From a virus: a DNA stretch of 20,395 bases. The DNA lies in the IMG/VR virus record IMGVR_UViG_3300030099_007666, positions 1-20,395 of that record; one strand, written 5' to 3'. Shown piece after piece: positions 1-8,686 of this stretch. A program made the position numbers and the translations under genes. Below the pieces are notes generated by a model, which was not told the DNA's origin, made no database searches, and saw nothing but the letters and a program-made list of their open reading frames with translations. Position 1 is the first letter of the stretch, and each line of letters starts with the position of its first letter.

Positions 1-2420
1 GCAACATCGAAGCACTAGTAACACATGATGGCACAGATGCATACATTACAACATACAATGAATTTTTTACTGGTAACAATAGTCTGATATCATTGACTGC
101 AGACCTCAATGGTACTTCTTTACGATTGAGAGGCTCGGCAACATCCGGTGATAGCACGAAGGTAATTGTAAACAGGATCGTTGCATTTGGAGACTCGGAA
201 TCAGAAGAATCAAATAGTGACAGCACAAGGAAAATAATCGGAAACACAATAGTTTCAAGTACGGCGACTGAATTTGATTCATTTCAGGCAAGTGTGACAG
301 ATGCAGTGCATTACGTTGTTACCGGCCAAAAAGGATCGGATGAAAACTTTATTTGTGAAGCAGTCGTTGTGACAGACGGAACAAATGTCTTTGTGTCACA
401 AGGGCCAAATGTCAGTTCCAAAAGCACAGACATGTTGGAAATATCCGCAACTATATCATCTGGCACGGTAAGTGTCAAGGCAAGTTCGACTTCGGGATCA
501 TCAACGGTCCAGGCCTTTGCAGTCAGATTAAAAGCGCCAACAAGTGCCACAGCGACAATCGATAGTTTTTCAAAAGCGGATTTCAGGGGTGCAAAATATT
601 TCATCTCCATTAATAATCTAGACACAAACGAAGTCAGCAACATAGAGGCATTGGTTGTGCATGACGGCACGAACGCTTACATCAATGAGTACAACGAACA
701 TTTCAGCGGAAGTAGAAGTTTGATAACACTAACCGCCGATGTGTCAGGATCCAATGTTAGACTGCGTGGCGTTGTGACCATTGATAACACCAGGGTAACA
801 TTCTATAGAATAATTTTAAGTGATGGTATGACTGATGTAACAGGTGGCACAAATGTCAATGTAATCGGCGACGAAACTATTTCTAGTGCAGTGACAACCT
901 TGGACACTTTCGATGATACCGAAATTGATGGTGCTCATTATGTTATCGTGGGAAATAATTCGTCCGAAGGTGCATCATCTATCCAAGAAGCAACGGTGGT
1001 CACAGATGGCACCAATGCTTTTGTCAGTTCCGGCCCTTTTGTAAGTTCCAAGGACACAAATCAAATTGATTTAACCGCATCACACGATGGATCCAGCACG
1101 GTGACATTATCGGCATCCTCGACTTCGGGTGGATCTACAAAAGTTAATGCATACCGAATCCACTTGAAAGCGCCTGAAACTAATTTGGCAACTCTTGATT
1201 CATGGGCCAAGGGATCATTCAGAGGTGCCAAATATTATATTTCGGCAGAAGAAACTAATATTGGACACATCACCAACATTGAGGCATTGGTTGTGCATGA
1301 CGGGACTGACGCATACATTTCAACTTTCAATGAACACAATTCTCACACTTCGTTAGTGCAATTGACTGCGGACATTGACTCAAGCAACAATGTAAGACTA
1401 CTAGCAGATCCACAAGCTTCGGATGTTAAAATTAAATTCTATCGTATCAGATTGGCAGACAATGAGTCTGATTCTACCGGTACCGACTTTAACACAATAG
1501 GTGCTGTAACGGTATCGAGTTCGGCAACAGCAATTGATAGTTTTGTTGACTCAAGCCATACCGGTGCCCATTATGTAATAGTTGGGCATAATTCAAGCGA
1601 AGCATCAGCTTCAATATCAACGGCTACCGTGATAACAAATGGAACTACCGCATTCGTGTCGCAAGGTCCTGAGGTGTCAACAAAAGATTCGGCTCATCTC
1701 ACTTTGACTGCCGCACATGATGGTTCAAACACCGTGACTTTAAGTGCCGCATCAACTTCTGGTGCAAGTACAACCGTGAACGCTTTCAGAATACATCTGT
1801 TGGCAAGTAATGAGTTTGCTTATGACGTAGTAGATACCTTTGCACACGGAAGTCATCAAGGAGTAAATTATATATTGGTAGGAAAAAATGGAGACAACGA
1901 AAGTCAGATTGCTGACTTAGGTATTGTGACAGATGGAACATCGGCATTTATCCTGCAAGATGGACCAAACATCAGCACACATTCAACCACAACGCCTTTA
2001 ATGAATTTTTCAACAGGAGTCAACGGCGACAATGTAGAACTAAGAGCAACAAATAATCAAGAAAACACAGACACGGTTGTCAACATCTACAAATTACAAT
2101 TGGCGAGAGCGGCTGGAAATCCTTCTTCGATCAAGACCTTAGATACCTTTTCTGCCAGCACCTTTAGAAGTGCAAAATACACGGTATCTATAAGCGATTC
2201 TGCCAGTGGAGATCTAGGACTATATGAAACATGCGACGTCTCAGTCACACATGACGGTAGCAATGCGTTCTTATCTGTGTTTGGCAGAACAACCAATCAC
2301 ACAGAAGATTTGCTCACGTTCAGTGCAGACATAGATAGCGGAAATGTACGACTAAGGGGAACGATAAGTAATACTAACGCACACACGGTAACGGTGGTGA
2401 GAAAGGTTATGAACACATAA
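1..2420 (+). CDS. Modular repetitive virion/appendage protein (5' end outside window)
   Basis: The reading frame is open from base 3 through the stop at 2418-2420, so the gene begins upstream of the window; the TTG at 93 is only an internal leucine codon. About 806 residues are visible. They are built from roughly eight modules of ~90 residues. Two types alternate: type A carries 'RGAKYFIS' followed by 'VVHDGTNAYI' and 'LTADV', while type B carries 'GAHYVIVG' followed by 'VVTDGTNAFVSQGP' and 'LTA'. Each module ends in a strand such as 'AYRIHLKA'. The composition is rich in Ser, Thr, Asn, Asp and Gly with almost no Cys, and no enzymatic motif is seen. This is typical of beta-rich phage surface fibres or decoration proteins in marine T4-like phages. 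A role in host attachment or surface decoration is inferred from composition and from the neighbouring fibre-like genes. The next gene starts one base after the stop. Confidence 0.75.
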   Translation, partial: NIEALVTHDGTDAYITTYNEFFTGNNSLISLTADLNGTSLRLRGSATSGDSTKVIVNRIVAFGDSESEESNSDSTRKIIGNTIVSSTATEFDSFQASVTDAVHYVVTGQKGSDENFICEAVVVTDGTNVFVSQGPNVSSKSTDMLEISATISSGTVSVKASSTSGSSTVQAFAVRLKAPTSATATIDSFSKADFRGAKYFISINNLDTNEVSNIEALVVHDGTNAYINEYNEHFSGSRSLITLTADVSGSNVRLRGVVTIDNTRVTFYRIILSDGMTDVTGGTNVNVIGDETISSAVTTLDTFDDTEIDGAHYVIVGNNSSEGASSIQEATVVTDGTNAFVSSGPFVSSKDTNQIDLTASHDGSSTVTLSASSTSGGSTKVNAYRIHLKAPETNLATLDSWAKGSFRGAKYYISAEETNIGHITNIEALVVHDGTDAYISTFNEHNSHTSLVQLTADIDSSNNVRLLADPQASDVKIKFYRIRLADNESDSTGTDFNTIGAVTVSSSATAIDSFVDSSHTGAHYVIVGHNSSEASASISTATVITNGTTAFVSQGPEVSTKDSAHLTLTAAHDGSNTVTLSAASTSGASTTVNAFRIHLLASNEFAYDVVDTFAHGSHQGVNYILVGKNGDNESQIADLGIVTDGTSAFILQDGPNISTHSTTTPLMNFSTGVNGDNVELRATNNQENTDTVVNIYKLQLARAAGNPSSIKTLDTFSASTFRSAKYTVSISDSASGDLGLYETCDVSVTHDGSNAFLSVFGRTTNHTEDLLTFSADIDSGNVRLRGTISNTNAHTVTVVRKVMNT
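1..2420 (+). repeat. Tandem A/B protein modules, ~90 residues each
   Basis: Eight related segments follow each other in one frame. The diagnostic 'DG(T/S)(N/D)A(Y/F)' core recurs at about 45-60 (partial first module), 375, 660, 1005, 1300, 1640, 1930 and 2250. Type A and type B alternate for the first six, giving a double unit of roughly 185 residues; the last two are more divergent. The repeats are clear at protein level and diverged at DNA level, so they are old duplications rather than recent slippage. Confidence 0.7.
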
Positions 2421-2421
2421 A

Positions 2422-3996
2422 ATGCCAAGAATTAATCTTAATGTAGGAGAGCGAGCCAACGACGGCAAAGGTGCTACTTTGCGTGATGCAATGATCGATG
2501 TGAACACAATGTTCACTGAGATATACAACGCACCTGGAATAAGCACAGACACTTTAACTTTTACCGGTAATGAAATAAGTGCGGTCAGAAGTAATGACGA
2601 TATAGTTTTTGCACCGGCCGGAACAGGAGCGGTTGTTTTACCTGCTTTAAAATTCAATGGCAACAACATTGAAGGCACACGTACAAATGATGATATAAAT
2701 CTTTTGCCGTCAGGCACAGGAAGAGTTGTATTTGGATCTATAGCCATCAATGGAACCACTTTGAGTTCGGATGATTCGTCTTCAATCAATATTAATGAAG
2801 ACTTGATAGTAGACGGAACATTAACAACTTCGGGTGCGGCGACTATTACAGGAACAGTAACGGCGGCAACAGGGTCTACATTTGGTAACCTTACAATTGC
2901 AAATGGATCAATAACCGATTCATCCGGGGCAATTAGCTTCGGCAATGAAAATTTAAGCACCACAGGAACAATGACGGCTGGATCAGGCTCTTCGTTCGGA
3001 AACCTCACACTTGCCGACGGATCAATCACAGATTCAAGTGGAGCGATAAGTTTTGGTGATGAAAATTTAAGCACCACAGGAACGTTGACGGTTGATGGAC
3101 TTACAACACTGGGAAACCTTACAGTGACAGGTACAAGCTCGTTAGCAGGAACTGTAACCATAGACAATCTAACTTTCAATGATAACATTATTGGGTCAAG
3201 TTCAAATGCGGACATTCGTTTGACTCCGGGTGGAACTGGATCAGTAATTGTCAGTAATTTGACAATAGATGACAATATAAACATCACTGATAATATTATT
3301 AAAACTACTGTTTCAAATTCGAATTTGGAGCTTAAACCAAGTGGTACAGGTACGGTAAAAGTAGGAAGCGATTTAGATATCAATGGTGGAACAATAGATG
3401 GGACAGCAATAGGTGGCTCAACAGCGGCGGCTGGAACTTTCACAACTTTGACAGCAAATACTTCTATCACTATAGATGGCGTAACAATCACAGACAATAC
3501 CGTGTCGGCAAATGCTTCAAACTCCGACTTGGAACTTTCCGGTAACGGAACAGGTGGAGTGACCATCAGTGGATTTACTTTCCCAACGTCTGATGGATCA
3601 TCAGGGCAGTTCTTAAAAACAAACGGATTAGGTGTGCTATCTTTTGGAACAGCAGGTGCTAGTTTGAGTCATTCCGATATTGCAGATGCAACAACAACTG
3701 TGGCAAGTTCGGCAACTACTGTCTTAAACACTTTTGCCAAGGGCACATATCGAAGCGCCAAATACTTTATTTCTATAGTTGACTCAACAAATAGTAGATT
3801 TGAAATAGTGGAGGCAAATGTGACCCATGACGGCTCTGACGCATACATATCCACGTTTGGATCAACAACAAATTACACAGGTCCATTGACAACTTTTTCA
3901 GCAGATGTAAGTGGAAGTGATGTGAGAGTATTGGTGACAAACATTTCCAACAATAGCACAGTATTCAAATTCCAGGCCATTTATATAGACGCATAA
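2422..3996 (+). CDS. Tail fibre-like repetitive structural protein with N-terminal cap and C-terminal module
   Basis: The 524-residue product starts with a cap, 'INLNVGERANDGKGATLRDA' followed by 'NTMFTEIY', seen in variant form at the start of the next two proteins. Then come repeated blocks such as 'NGTTLSSDDSSSININEDL', 'LTPGGTGSV' and 'LELSGNGTGGVTI'. Residues ~154-229 hold two tandem 38-residue repeats. The last ~100 residues switch to a module ('YRSAKYFISI', 'VTHDGSDAYISTFG', 'FSADVSGSDVRV') that matches the type A modules of the upstream gene. This is a beta-structured, low-complexity virion protein; a fibre or adhesin role is inferred. The start is the ATG one base after the previous stop, so the two genes are probably co-transcribed and translationally coupled. 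Confidence 0.75.
   Translation: MPRINLNVGERANDGKGATLRDAMIDVNTMFTEIYNAPGISTDTLTFTGNEISAVRSNDDIVFAPAGTGAVVLPALKFNGNNIEGTRTNDDINLLPSGTGRVVFGSIAINGTTLSSDDSSSININEDLIVDGTLTTSGAATITGTVTAATGSTFGNLTIANGSITDSSGAISFGNENLSTTGTMTAGSGSSFGNLTLADGSITDSSGAISFGDENLSTTGTLTVDGLTTLGNLTVTGTSSLAGTVTIDNLTFNDNIIGSSSNADIRLTPGGTGSVIVSNLTIDDNINITDNIIKTTVSNSNLELKPSGTGTVKVGSDLDINGGTIDGTAIGGSTAAAGTFTTLTANTSITIDGVTITDNTVSANASNSDLELSGNGTGGVTISGFTFPTSDGSSGQFLKTNGLGVLSFGTAGASLSHSDIADATTTVASSATTVLNTFAKGTYRSAKYFISIVDSTNSRFEIVEANVTHDGSDAYISTFGSTTNYTGPLTTFSADVSGSDVRVLVTNISNNSTVFKFQAIYIDA
2881..3108 (+). repeat. Tandem 114-bp (38-residue) repeat inside fibre-like gene
   Basis: Two consecutive units of 114 bp begin at 2881 and 2995. 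Both encode 'FGNLT', 'GSITDSSGAISFG' and 'ENLSTTGT'. The stretch encoding 'ENLSTTGT' is nearly identical at DNA level in both (around 2946-2968 and 3060-3082). A weaker third start ('LGNLTVTG') follows at about 3109. The high DNA identity suggests a recent duplication, or continued gene conversion between the units. Confidence 0.75.
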
Positions 3997-4022
3997 AATT
4001 ACATTAGGTTTATAGAATATCT

Positions 4023-4030
4023 AATAAATA
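4023..4030 (+). promoter_or_regulatory. T4-type late promoter box (AATAAATA)
   Basis: AATAAATA lies in the 58-base gap after the 2422-3996 gene and matches the T4 late consensus TATAAATA except for the first base. Transcription would start about 6 bases downstream, near 4036. That leaves a leader of about 19 bases containing the Shine-Dalgarno sequence at 4041-4048 before the GTG at 4055. Confidence 0.65.
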
Positions 4031-4054
4031 TTGTATCAACAGAGGAAGATACAA

Positions 4055-4558
4055 GTGGCACAACAGACCATAAGCATAGGATCTACAGCAAACGACGGAA
4101 CAGGTGATTCGTTGCGTGTTGCATTTAACAAAATAAACTCTATGTTCACAGAGTTATATGGTGAGACTGCGGCAGATTCTCAGATATCTTTTTCCGGCAA
4201 TAAAATTAGTTCCAATGCCTCAAACGCCAATCTAGTATTGGAGGCCAGTGGTACAGGAGCGATCGAATTAGAAGGAATCCAAATTAGAGACAATCACATA
4301 GAAGGCACACGAAGTAATGACAATTTAATATTGTCAGCTTCAGGAACAGGCAACATAGTATTGGGTGCCGTCAAAATAAACGGAACGACTTTGAGTTCTG
4401 ATGACTCAAGCAAAATTTCAATAGCAGAAGCAGTCGATGTAAATGGCAACTTAGTTGTCACAGGCTCACAGATAGATTTTACAAATTTACCAACAAGCGA
4501 CCCAGGAACAGCGGGAAGGCTTTACAGAGATGGTGCAACAGTGAAGGTAAGCATATAA
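4055..4558 (+). CDS. Short fibre-like structural protein (GTG start)
   Basis: The GTG at 4055 is preferred over the TTG at 4031. It has AGAGGAAG six bases upstream, the TTG lies immediately beside the late promoter box, and the resulting N-terminus 'MAQQTISIGSTANDGTGDSL' aligns directly with the next gene's 'MAKQTINIGSSANDKTGDPL'. The 167-residue product has the N-terminal cap followed by 'FNKINSMFTELY', then 'SGNKISSNASNANLVLEASG', 'IEGTRSNDNLILSASGTGNI' and 'NGTTLSSDDSSKISIAEAVD' blocks. It ends with 'GRLYRDGATVKVSI'. It looks like a shortened version of its two larger neighbours and is probably a paralogue. A virion or fibre role is inferred. The stop is followed one base later by the next start. 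Confidence 0.7.
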   Translation: MAQQTISIGSTANDGTGDSLRVAFNKINSMFTELYGETAADSQISFSGNKISSNASNANLVLEASGTGAIELEGIQIRDNHIEGTRSNDNLILSASGTGNIVLGAVKINGTTLSSDDSSKISIAEAVDVNGNLVVTGSQIDFTNLPTSDPGTAGRLYRDGATVKVSI

Positions 4559-4559
4559 T

Positions 4560-6203
4560 ATGGCAAAGCAAACAATTAACATAGGTAGTTCGGCCAACGA
4601 CAAAACAGGTGATCCGTTAAGAACGGCGTTTAACAAGATAAACGAAAACTTTACTGAGTTGTATGGTGCGTCACCTTTTGGACAACAGGTAACAATATCC
4701 GGTAATCAGATTTCGGCTAACGAATCGAATGCAGATCTTGTTTTATCTGGATCCGGCACCGGTGGTGTTGTTGCAAGTGCTGTTCGAATTGATGGTACAA
4801 GTCTAAGTTCTAGTGATTCGACGAAGATAAACATCAATGAAAATTTAGACGTTGATGGTAATATTACAGCATCAGGAGACATAACGGCCACAGGTAACAT
4901 CTTCGCAAACGGAAACATAAATTTAGGAAACGCATCCAGTGACCAGACAAAGGTTGTTGGTGTATTCGAAGCAGACAATATTCAGATAGATGGAACAACA
5001 ATCACAACAAACACAACCAATGGCAGTGTAACCATAACAGGTAATGCAACAGGAGGCGTGAATGTTGAAAACTTGACAATCAACGACAACACAATATCAT
5101 CTCCTTCCAATTCGGACATTGTCATAGAGCCAGGTGGAACTGGTGATGTGGTGCTAAGTGCCTTAAGAATCAACGGAACAACATTAGATTCGTCCGATTC
5201 AAGTTCAATAACTTTGGGAGAAGCGGTTGACATTACAGGTGCTTTGACAGGCACATCGGGATCATTCAGCACAACATTGGCAGTGACCGGCACAACCACG
5301 TTGACTGGTGCAACCACAATCAATAACAGTTTGACTGCAAATTCAGTCACAACAAATACCATTGCATCTAATGGCTCAAATGCGGATTTAAGTATCCAAC
5401 CTAGTGGCACAGGAGATGTATTAATAAGTGCATTGAGGATAAATGGAACAACATTAGATTCATCCGATTCAAGTAAAATTACCGTTGCTGAACAGCTTGA
5501 CGTAACAGGAACTTTGGTTACAACAGATATTACAACCACCGGTACACACACAATTACAGGACAGTCAGATATTGATTTTGTAAGAATTAAAGATCATACA
5601 ATCACAACAAATTCATCCAATGCGAATTTAAATCTTTCTGCAAACGGCACTGGAACAGTCACAGTTGATTCAACAATGACAACAGGCAATATAAACACAA
5701 CAGGCGACATTGCGATTACTGGCAGATTAGATGTTGATAATATTGCAATAGATGGAAACGGAATTATCGCAACAAATAGTGGTGGTGATATCAACATCAA
5801 TCCAAATGCAACAGGACAAGTTACAATTGGTGGATCCAATGTATCAGTTCCTAGCATGTTGTCTGCATCGACTTTATTTGCCCAGACTGAGATACTATTG
5901 GCAGATAGTGCAAAAATAAGATCGGCTGTTACAAACTCTGATATTATTTTAGAAACAGAAGGCACAGGATCAGTTGTGCTAGAAGAAGTTTCGATAACGG
6001 CTAACAAAATTACAACACATGTATCAAATGCTGACTTGCAATTAGACACGGACGGCACAGGATTGATCGATATCTTAACCGATACTCAGTCAACGGTCGG
6101 ATCTGCCGGAGGTGCATCAGCGTTGCCTGGACAACCAACAGGATATATAAAGGTCAAGATAGCAGGCACAACAAGGGTCATACCTTTCTACGATCAGTCA
6201 TAA
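4560..6203 (+). CDS. Tail fibre-like repetitive structural protein
   Basis: The 547-residue product begins with the shared cap ('MAKQTINIGSSANDKTGDPL', then 'FNKINENFTELYG'). About five block repeats follow, each containing 'NSDIVIEPGGTGDVVLSAL', 'RINGTTLDSSDSS' and 'ITVAEQLDVTGTL' or variants. The C-terminal tail 'GYIKVKIAGTTRVIPFYDQS' is of a type seen at the ends of fibre-like proteins of marine T4-like phages. No catalytic motif, signal peptide or TM segment is visible. It is the second gene of the late transcript from 4023-4030. The cap and repeats are shared with 2422-3996 and 4055-4558, so the three are a paralogous set. Their exact place in the virion cannot be read from sequence. Confidence 0.75.
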   Translation: MAKQTINIGSSANDKTGDPLRTAFNKINENFTELYGASPFGQQVTISGNQISANESNADLVLSGSGTGGVVASAVRIDGTSLSSSDSTKININENLDVDGNITASGDITATGNIFANGNINLGNASSDQTKVVGVFEADNIQIDGTTITTNTTNGSVTITGNATGGVNVENLTINDNTISSPSNSDIVIEPGGTGDVVLSALRINGTTLDSSDSSSITLGEAVDITGALTGTSGSFSTTLAVTGTTTLTGATTINNSLTANSVTTNTIASNGSNADLSIQPSGTGDVLISALRINGTTLDSSDSSKITVAEQLDVTGTLVTTDITTTGTHTITGQSDIDFVRIKDHTITTNSSNANLNLSANGTGTVTVDSTMTTGNINTTGDIAITGRLDVDNIAIDGNGIIATNSGGDININPNATGQVTIGGSNVSVPSMLSASTLFAQTEILLADSAKIRSAVTNSDIILETEGTGSVVLEEVSITANKITTHVSNADLQLDTDGTGLIDILTDTQSTVGSAGGASALPGQPTGYIKVKIAGTTRVIPFYDQS

Positions 6204-6220
6204 TAACACGCCAAAAACTT

Positions 6221-6228
6221 AATAAATA
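6221..6228 (+). promoter_or_regulatory. T4-type late promoter box (AATAAATA)
   Basis: AATAAATA lies in the 44-base gap before the 812-residue gene. Its flanks (TT before, CTGG after) resemble those of the box at 4023. The predicted start of transcription near 6234 coincides with the Shine-Dalgarno GAAGGAG at 6234-6240, seven bases before the ATG at 6248. Confidence 0.65.
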
Positions 6229-6247
6229 CTGGTGAAGGAGTAAGTTC

Positions 6248-8686
6248 ATGTCAACACCCGTGTGGACAACCACAGCAGGTAAACTAGCGTCTATCGACGA
6301 AAAAGTAGAGTTCAGCCAGCAATTAGTAGCTACTAGTAGCTCTACGATTGCTTACTCCGTAATTGCAGGAAGCCTACCTTCAGGAATGAAACTTACTTCA
6401 ACAGGCTTACTGACCGGGATACCAGCAGAAGTAGAAAAAAGAACAAGATACACCTTCGTTGTTCGTGCGACTGCTGGTTCCCTAATCACAGATAGAAGTT
6501 TTTACCTTGATGTTGAAGGGCAGGACAATCCAACATTCACAACAGCATCGGGTAGATTGCAGTTGGATGATTCTACAAGTGTTGGTGTATTTTGGGTATT
6601 GGATGGCGCACAAATTAATTTCCAGGTGCAGGCCACCGATGTGGATACAAGGTCCGGACATTCTTTAACTTATGAAATTGAGAGTGGAGAATTGCCGCCT
6701 GGCATAACATTGAGTTCGTCAGGACTTCTTACTGGTATAGTAAAATTAACAGACAATGATTTTTCAAGCAAAACAATATTGAGTAAACATTATACTTTTA
6801 ATGTAAGAGTATTTGACGGAACAAGTTTCTCCACACAAGAAAATCAAATACATGTTGTTTCTGCAAATTATTTTAAAGTATCAAACACTGAAATAACTAT
6901 TGACCAAACATTAATAGGCGGAGTCCAATTGACTATGGACTTCAGCACATTCAGAAAACCGATCTTCCTCACACCAAGTGATCTTGGAACATTTAGACAT
7001 GACAATCAAACTGTAATCAAAATAGATGTTCTAGACGCTGATCCTTTGGAAGCCGCGTTCGTTTATTCTATACAATCAGGATCTCTTCCATCAGGACTAA
7101 GTTTGAACACAACTAATGGTGAAATATCCGGAACATTGGCTAAACAGGAAGCAGTCGAAACAGATTTCACATTTACTATGCGGGTAAACAGAGAGATAGC
7201 AACAGACTTGAATGTATTCGCCGATCAAACATTCACCATGAAAGTCATTGGTGGAATAGACATTGGCATATCTTTTACAACGCCTGCCACAGTTGGAACA
7301 TTGACAGCAGATATTCCAAGCCTACTTTCTATCGAGGCCGAGTCGGAATATTCCAACAGGGTGCTGTCATACACTCTTACAGAAGGAACATTACCCACAG
7401 GAATCACTTTGTCATCTACAGGCAATCTCATAGGAACAATCGACAAGGATGATTTTACCGATTCTACAACTTCCTTTACTTTTACGGTCAATGTTAGCGA
7501 TCAATATCAACAGTCAGCATCATCAAAAGAATTTACTATTAACGTTGATATTCCATTCACTACAAAAGAACATGGATCCATGTTTGGTGAGGCAACAAGC
7601 CTAATAGATCAAAATATATTTTATAACATAGCTCAAGACAGAAATATTAATTCCCCGGAATACATATTTAGACCAGAGGATTCTAATTTCGGAATGAATA
7701 ACAAGCCTGACATGTTACTAATTGCCGGTCTCCAAAATCAAACTCTTACAACTTTGCAAAATCAGATGGAGCAAAATCATGCACCTAAAACTTTATATTT
7801 TGGTGATTTGAAAACTGCTGTTGCCAAAGAAAATGGCGTGGTGAAATACGAGGTTGTTTACATCGACATGAAAGATAACCTTGTCAATAACGAAGGGAAC
7901 GCAGTTGGGTCATCAGTGGCTGTGAGATCAAATGTCGCTACACCAATACTTGGGCCGAGAGCAGGAACAACCGAAATTACTGCGGATGCAGATGTATATG
8001 AAGTCACGCACAGAAGTGGATTAGCATTCAGCACTTCCGGATCTAAGGTTAGATTCGCAAATCAATTGAGTGCTGACCTAGACTTCATGGACATATTGTA
8101 TCCAAATGCCTTGGCAAATATGAGGACAAGAATGAAGAGTCTTGGCCATAAAGAATGGACACATTTGCCATTATGGATGAGGACAACGCAATCCGGAGAC
8201 CTTGCACCATTAGGATGGGTTCCGGCTGTGGTAATTTGTTATTGCAAACCAGGAACCAGTGAGTTGCTTAAGAAAAGAATAACCGATAAAGAACTGGATT
8301 TCAAAAATATTAATTTTATAATTGACAGATACAAGTTTAACAAAAGCTCTGTTACTCCTGCACAATTTATTGGAGACGGAACCACAAGCACTTTCGAACT
8401 AGATGAAATAGTCCACGAAGAAGATATGTTGGTAAAAGAAGACGCGACACGTGTATTTGTTGGATTCGGCATCAGAGCAGACAACCAGTTGGACCCAAAT
8501 TCTCAACGAGCAGATTCTGATCTTGTATCAGCAGATCATGAATTTGGTATTGACTTGTCGCATGATACGGTTAATCTAAAAACTACCATTAATTTTAGGA
8601 AAGCGCCTCCGACGAATGGCACAATAATCACAGTGGACAGATTGAACGATAAATATCTTAAATTTAGACACAAAGGAATATTTTAA
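6248..8686 (+). CDS. Large virion protein with four He_PIG-like Ig repeats
   Basis: The 812-residue product begins 'MSTPVWTTTAGKLASIDE'. Roughly residues 1-430 contain four Ig-like repeats with the putative-Ig (He_PIG) signature: 'AGSLPSGMKLTSTGLLTG', 'SGELPPGITLSSSGLLTG', 'SGSLPSGLSLNTTNGEISG' and 'EGTLPTGITLSSTGNLIG'. The C-terminal ~380 residues are different: less repetitive and with more charged and aromatic residues. They include 'FIGDGTTSTFELDEI', a GDGxTxxF motif frequent in marine phage structural proteins. Ig-like repeats in phage virions commonly bind carbohydrate or the cell surface; that role is inferred here. It has its own late promoter and strong Shine-Dalgarno, so high late expression is likely. 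The stop overlaps the next start (TAATG). Confidence 0.75.
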   Translation: MSTPVWTTTAGKLASIDEKVEFSQQLVATSSSTIAYSVIAGSLPSGMKLTSTGLLTGIPAEVEKRTRYTFVVRATAGSLITDRSFYLDVEGQDNPTFTTASGRLQLDDSTSVGVFWVLDGAQINFQVQATDVDTRSGHSLTYEIESGELPPGITLSSSGLLTGIVKLTDNDFSSKTILSKHYTFNVRVFDGTSFSTQENQIHVVSANYFKVSNTEITIDQTLIGGVQLTMDFSTFRKPIFLTPSDLGTFRHDNQTVIKIDVLDADPLEAAFVYSIQSGSLPSGLSLNTTNGEISGTLAKQEAVETDFTFTMRVNREIATDLNVFADQTFTMKVIGGIDIGISFTTPATVGTLTADIPSLLSIEAESEYSNRVLSYTLTEGTLPTGITLSSTGNLIGTIDKDDFTDSTTSFTFTVNVSDQYQQSASSKEFTINVDIPFTTKEHGSMFGEATSLIDQNIFYNIAQDRNINSPEYIFRPEDSNFGMNNKPDMLLIAGLQNQTLTTLQNQMEQNHAPKTLYFGDLKTAVAKENGVVKYEVVYIDMKDNLVNNEGNAVGSSVAVRSNVATPILGPRAGTTEITADADVYEVTHRSGLAFSTSGSKVRFANQLSADLDFMDILYPNALANMRTRMKSLGHKEWTHLPLWMRTTQSGDLAPLGWVPAVVICYCKPGTSELLKKRITDKELDFKNINFIIDRYKFNKSSVTPAQFIGDGTTSTFELDEIVHEEDMLVKEDATRVFVGFGIRADNQLDPNSQRADSDLVSADHEFGIDLSHDTVNLKTTINFRKAPPTNGTIITVDRLNDKYLKFRHKGIF

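Noticed and set aside
93-98. TTG at 93 as the start of the first gene
   Set aside because: The frame is open to base 3 and the upstream residues continue a type A module (NIEALVTHDGTDAY), so the gene extends beyond the left edge.
2352-3566. 404-codon open frame on the minus strand across the junction of the first two fibre-like genes
   Set aside because: It mirrors the repetitive Ser/Thr/Gly/Asp codons of the sense genes, gives a low-complexity Val/Pro/Ser protein, has no ribosome binding site or promoter box, and crosses a clear sense gene junction.
4031-4033. TTG at 4031 as the start of the short fibre-like gene
   Set aside because: It immediately follows the late promoter box, has no Shine-Dalgarno, and adds residues before the conserved cap. 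GTG 4055 with AGAGGAAG fits better.
4706-6058. Three further antisense frames (4706-4978, 4982-5551, 5594-6058)
   Set aside because: They show the same shadow effect. They share repeated Val/Pro/Ser/Leu motifs only because the sense gene is repetitive, and the sense frame has a cap, a Shine-Dalgarno and conserved blocks.
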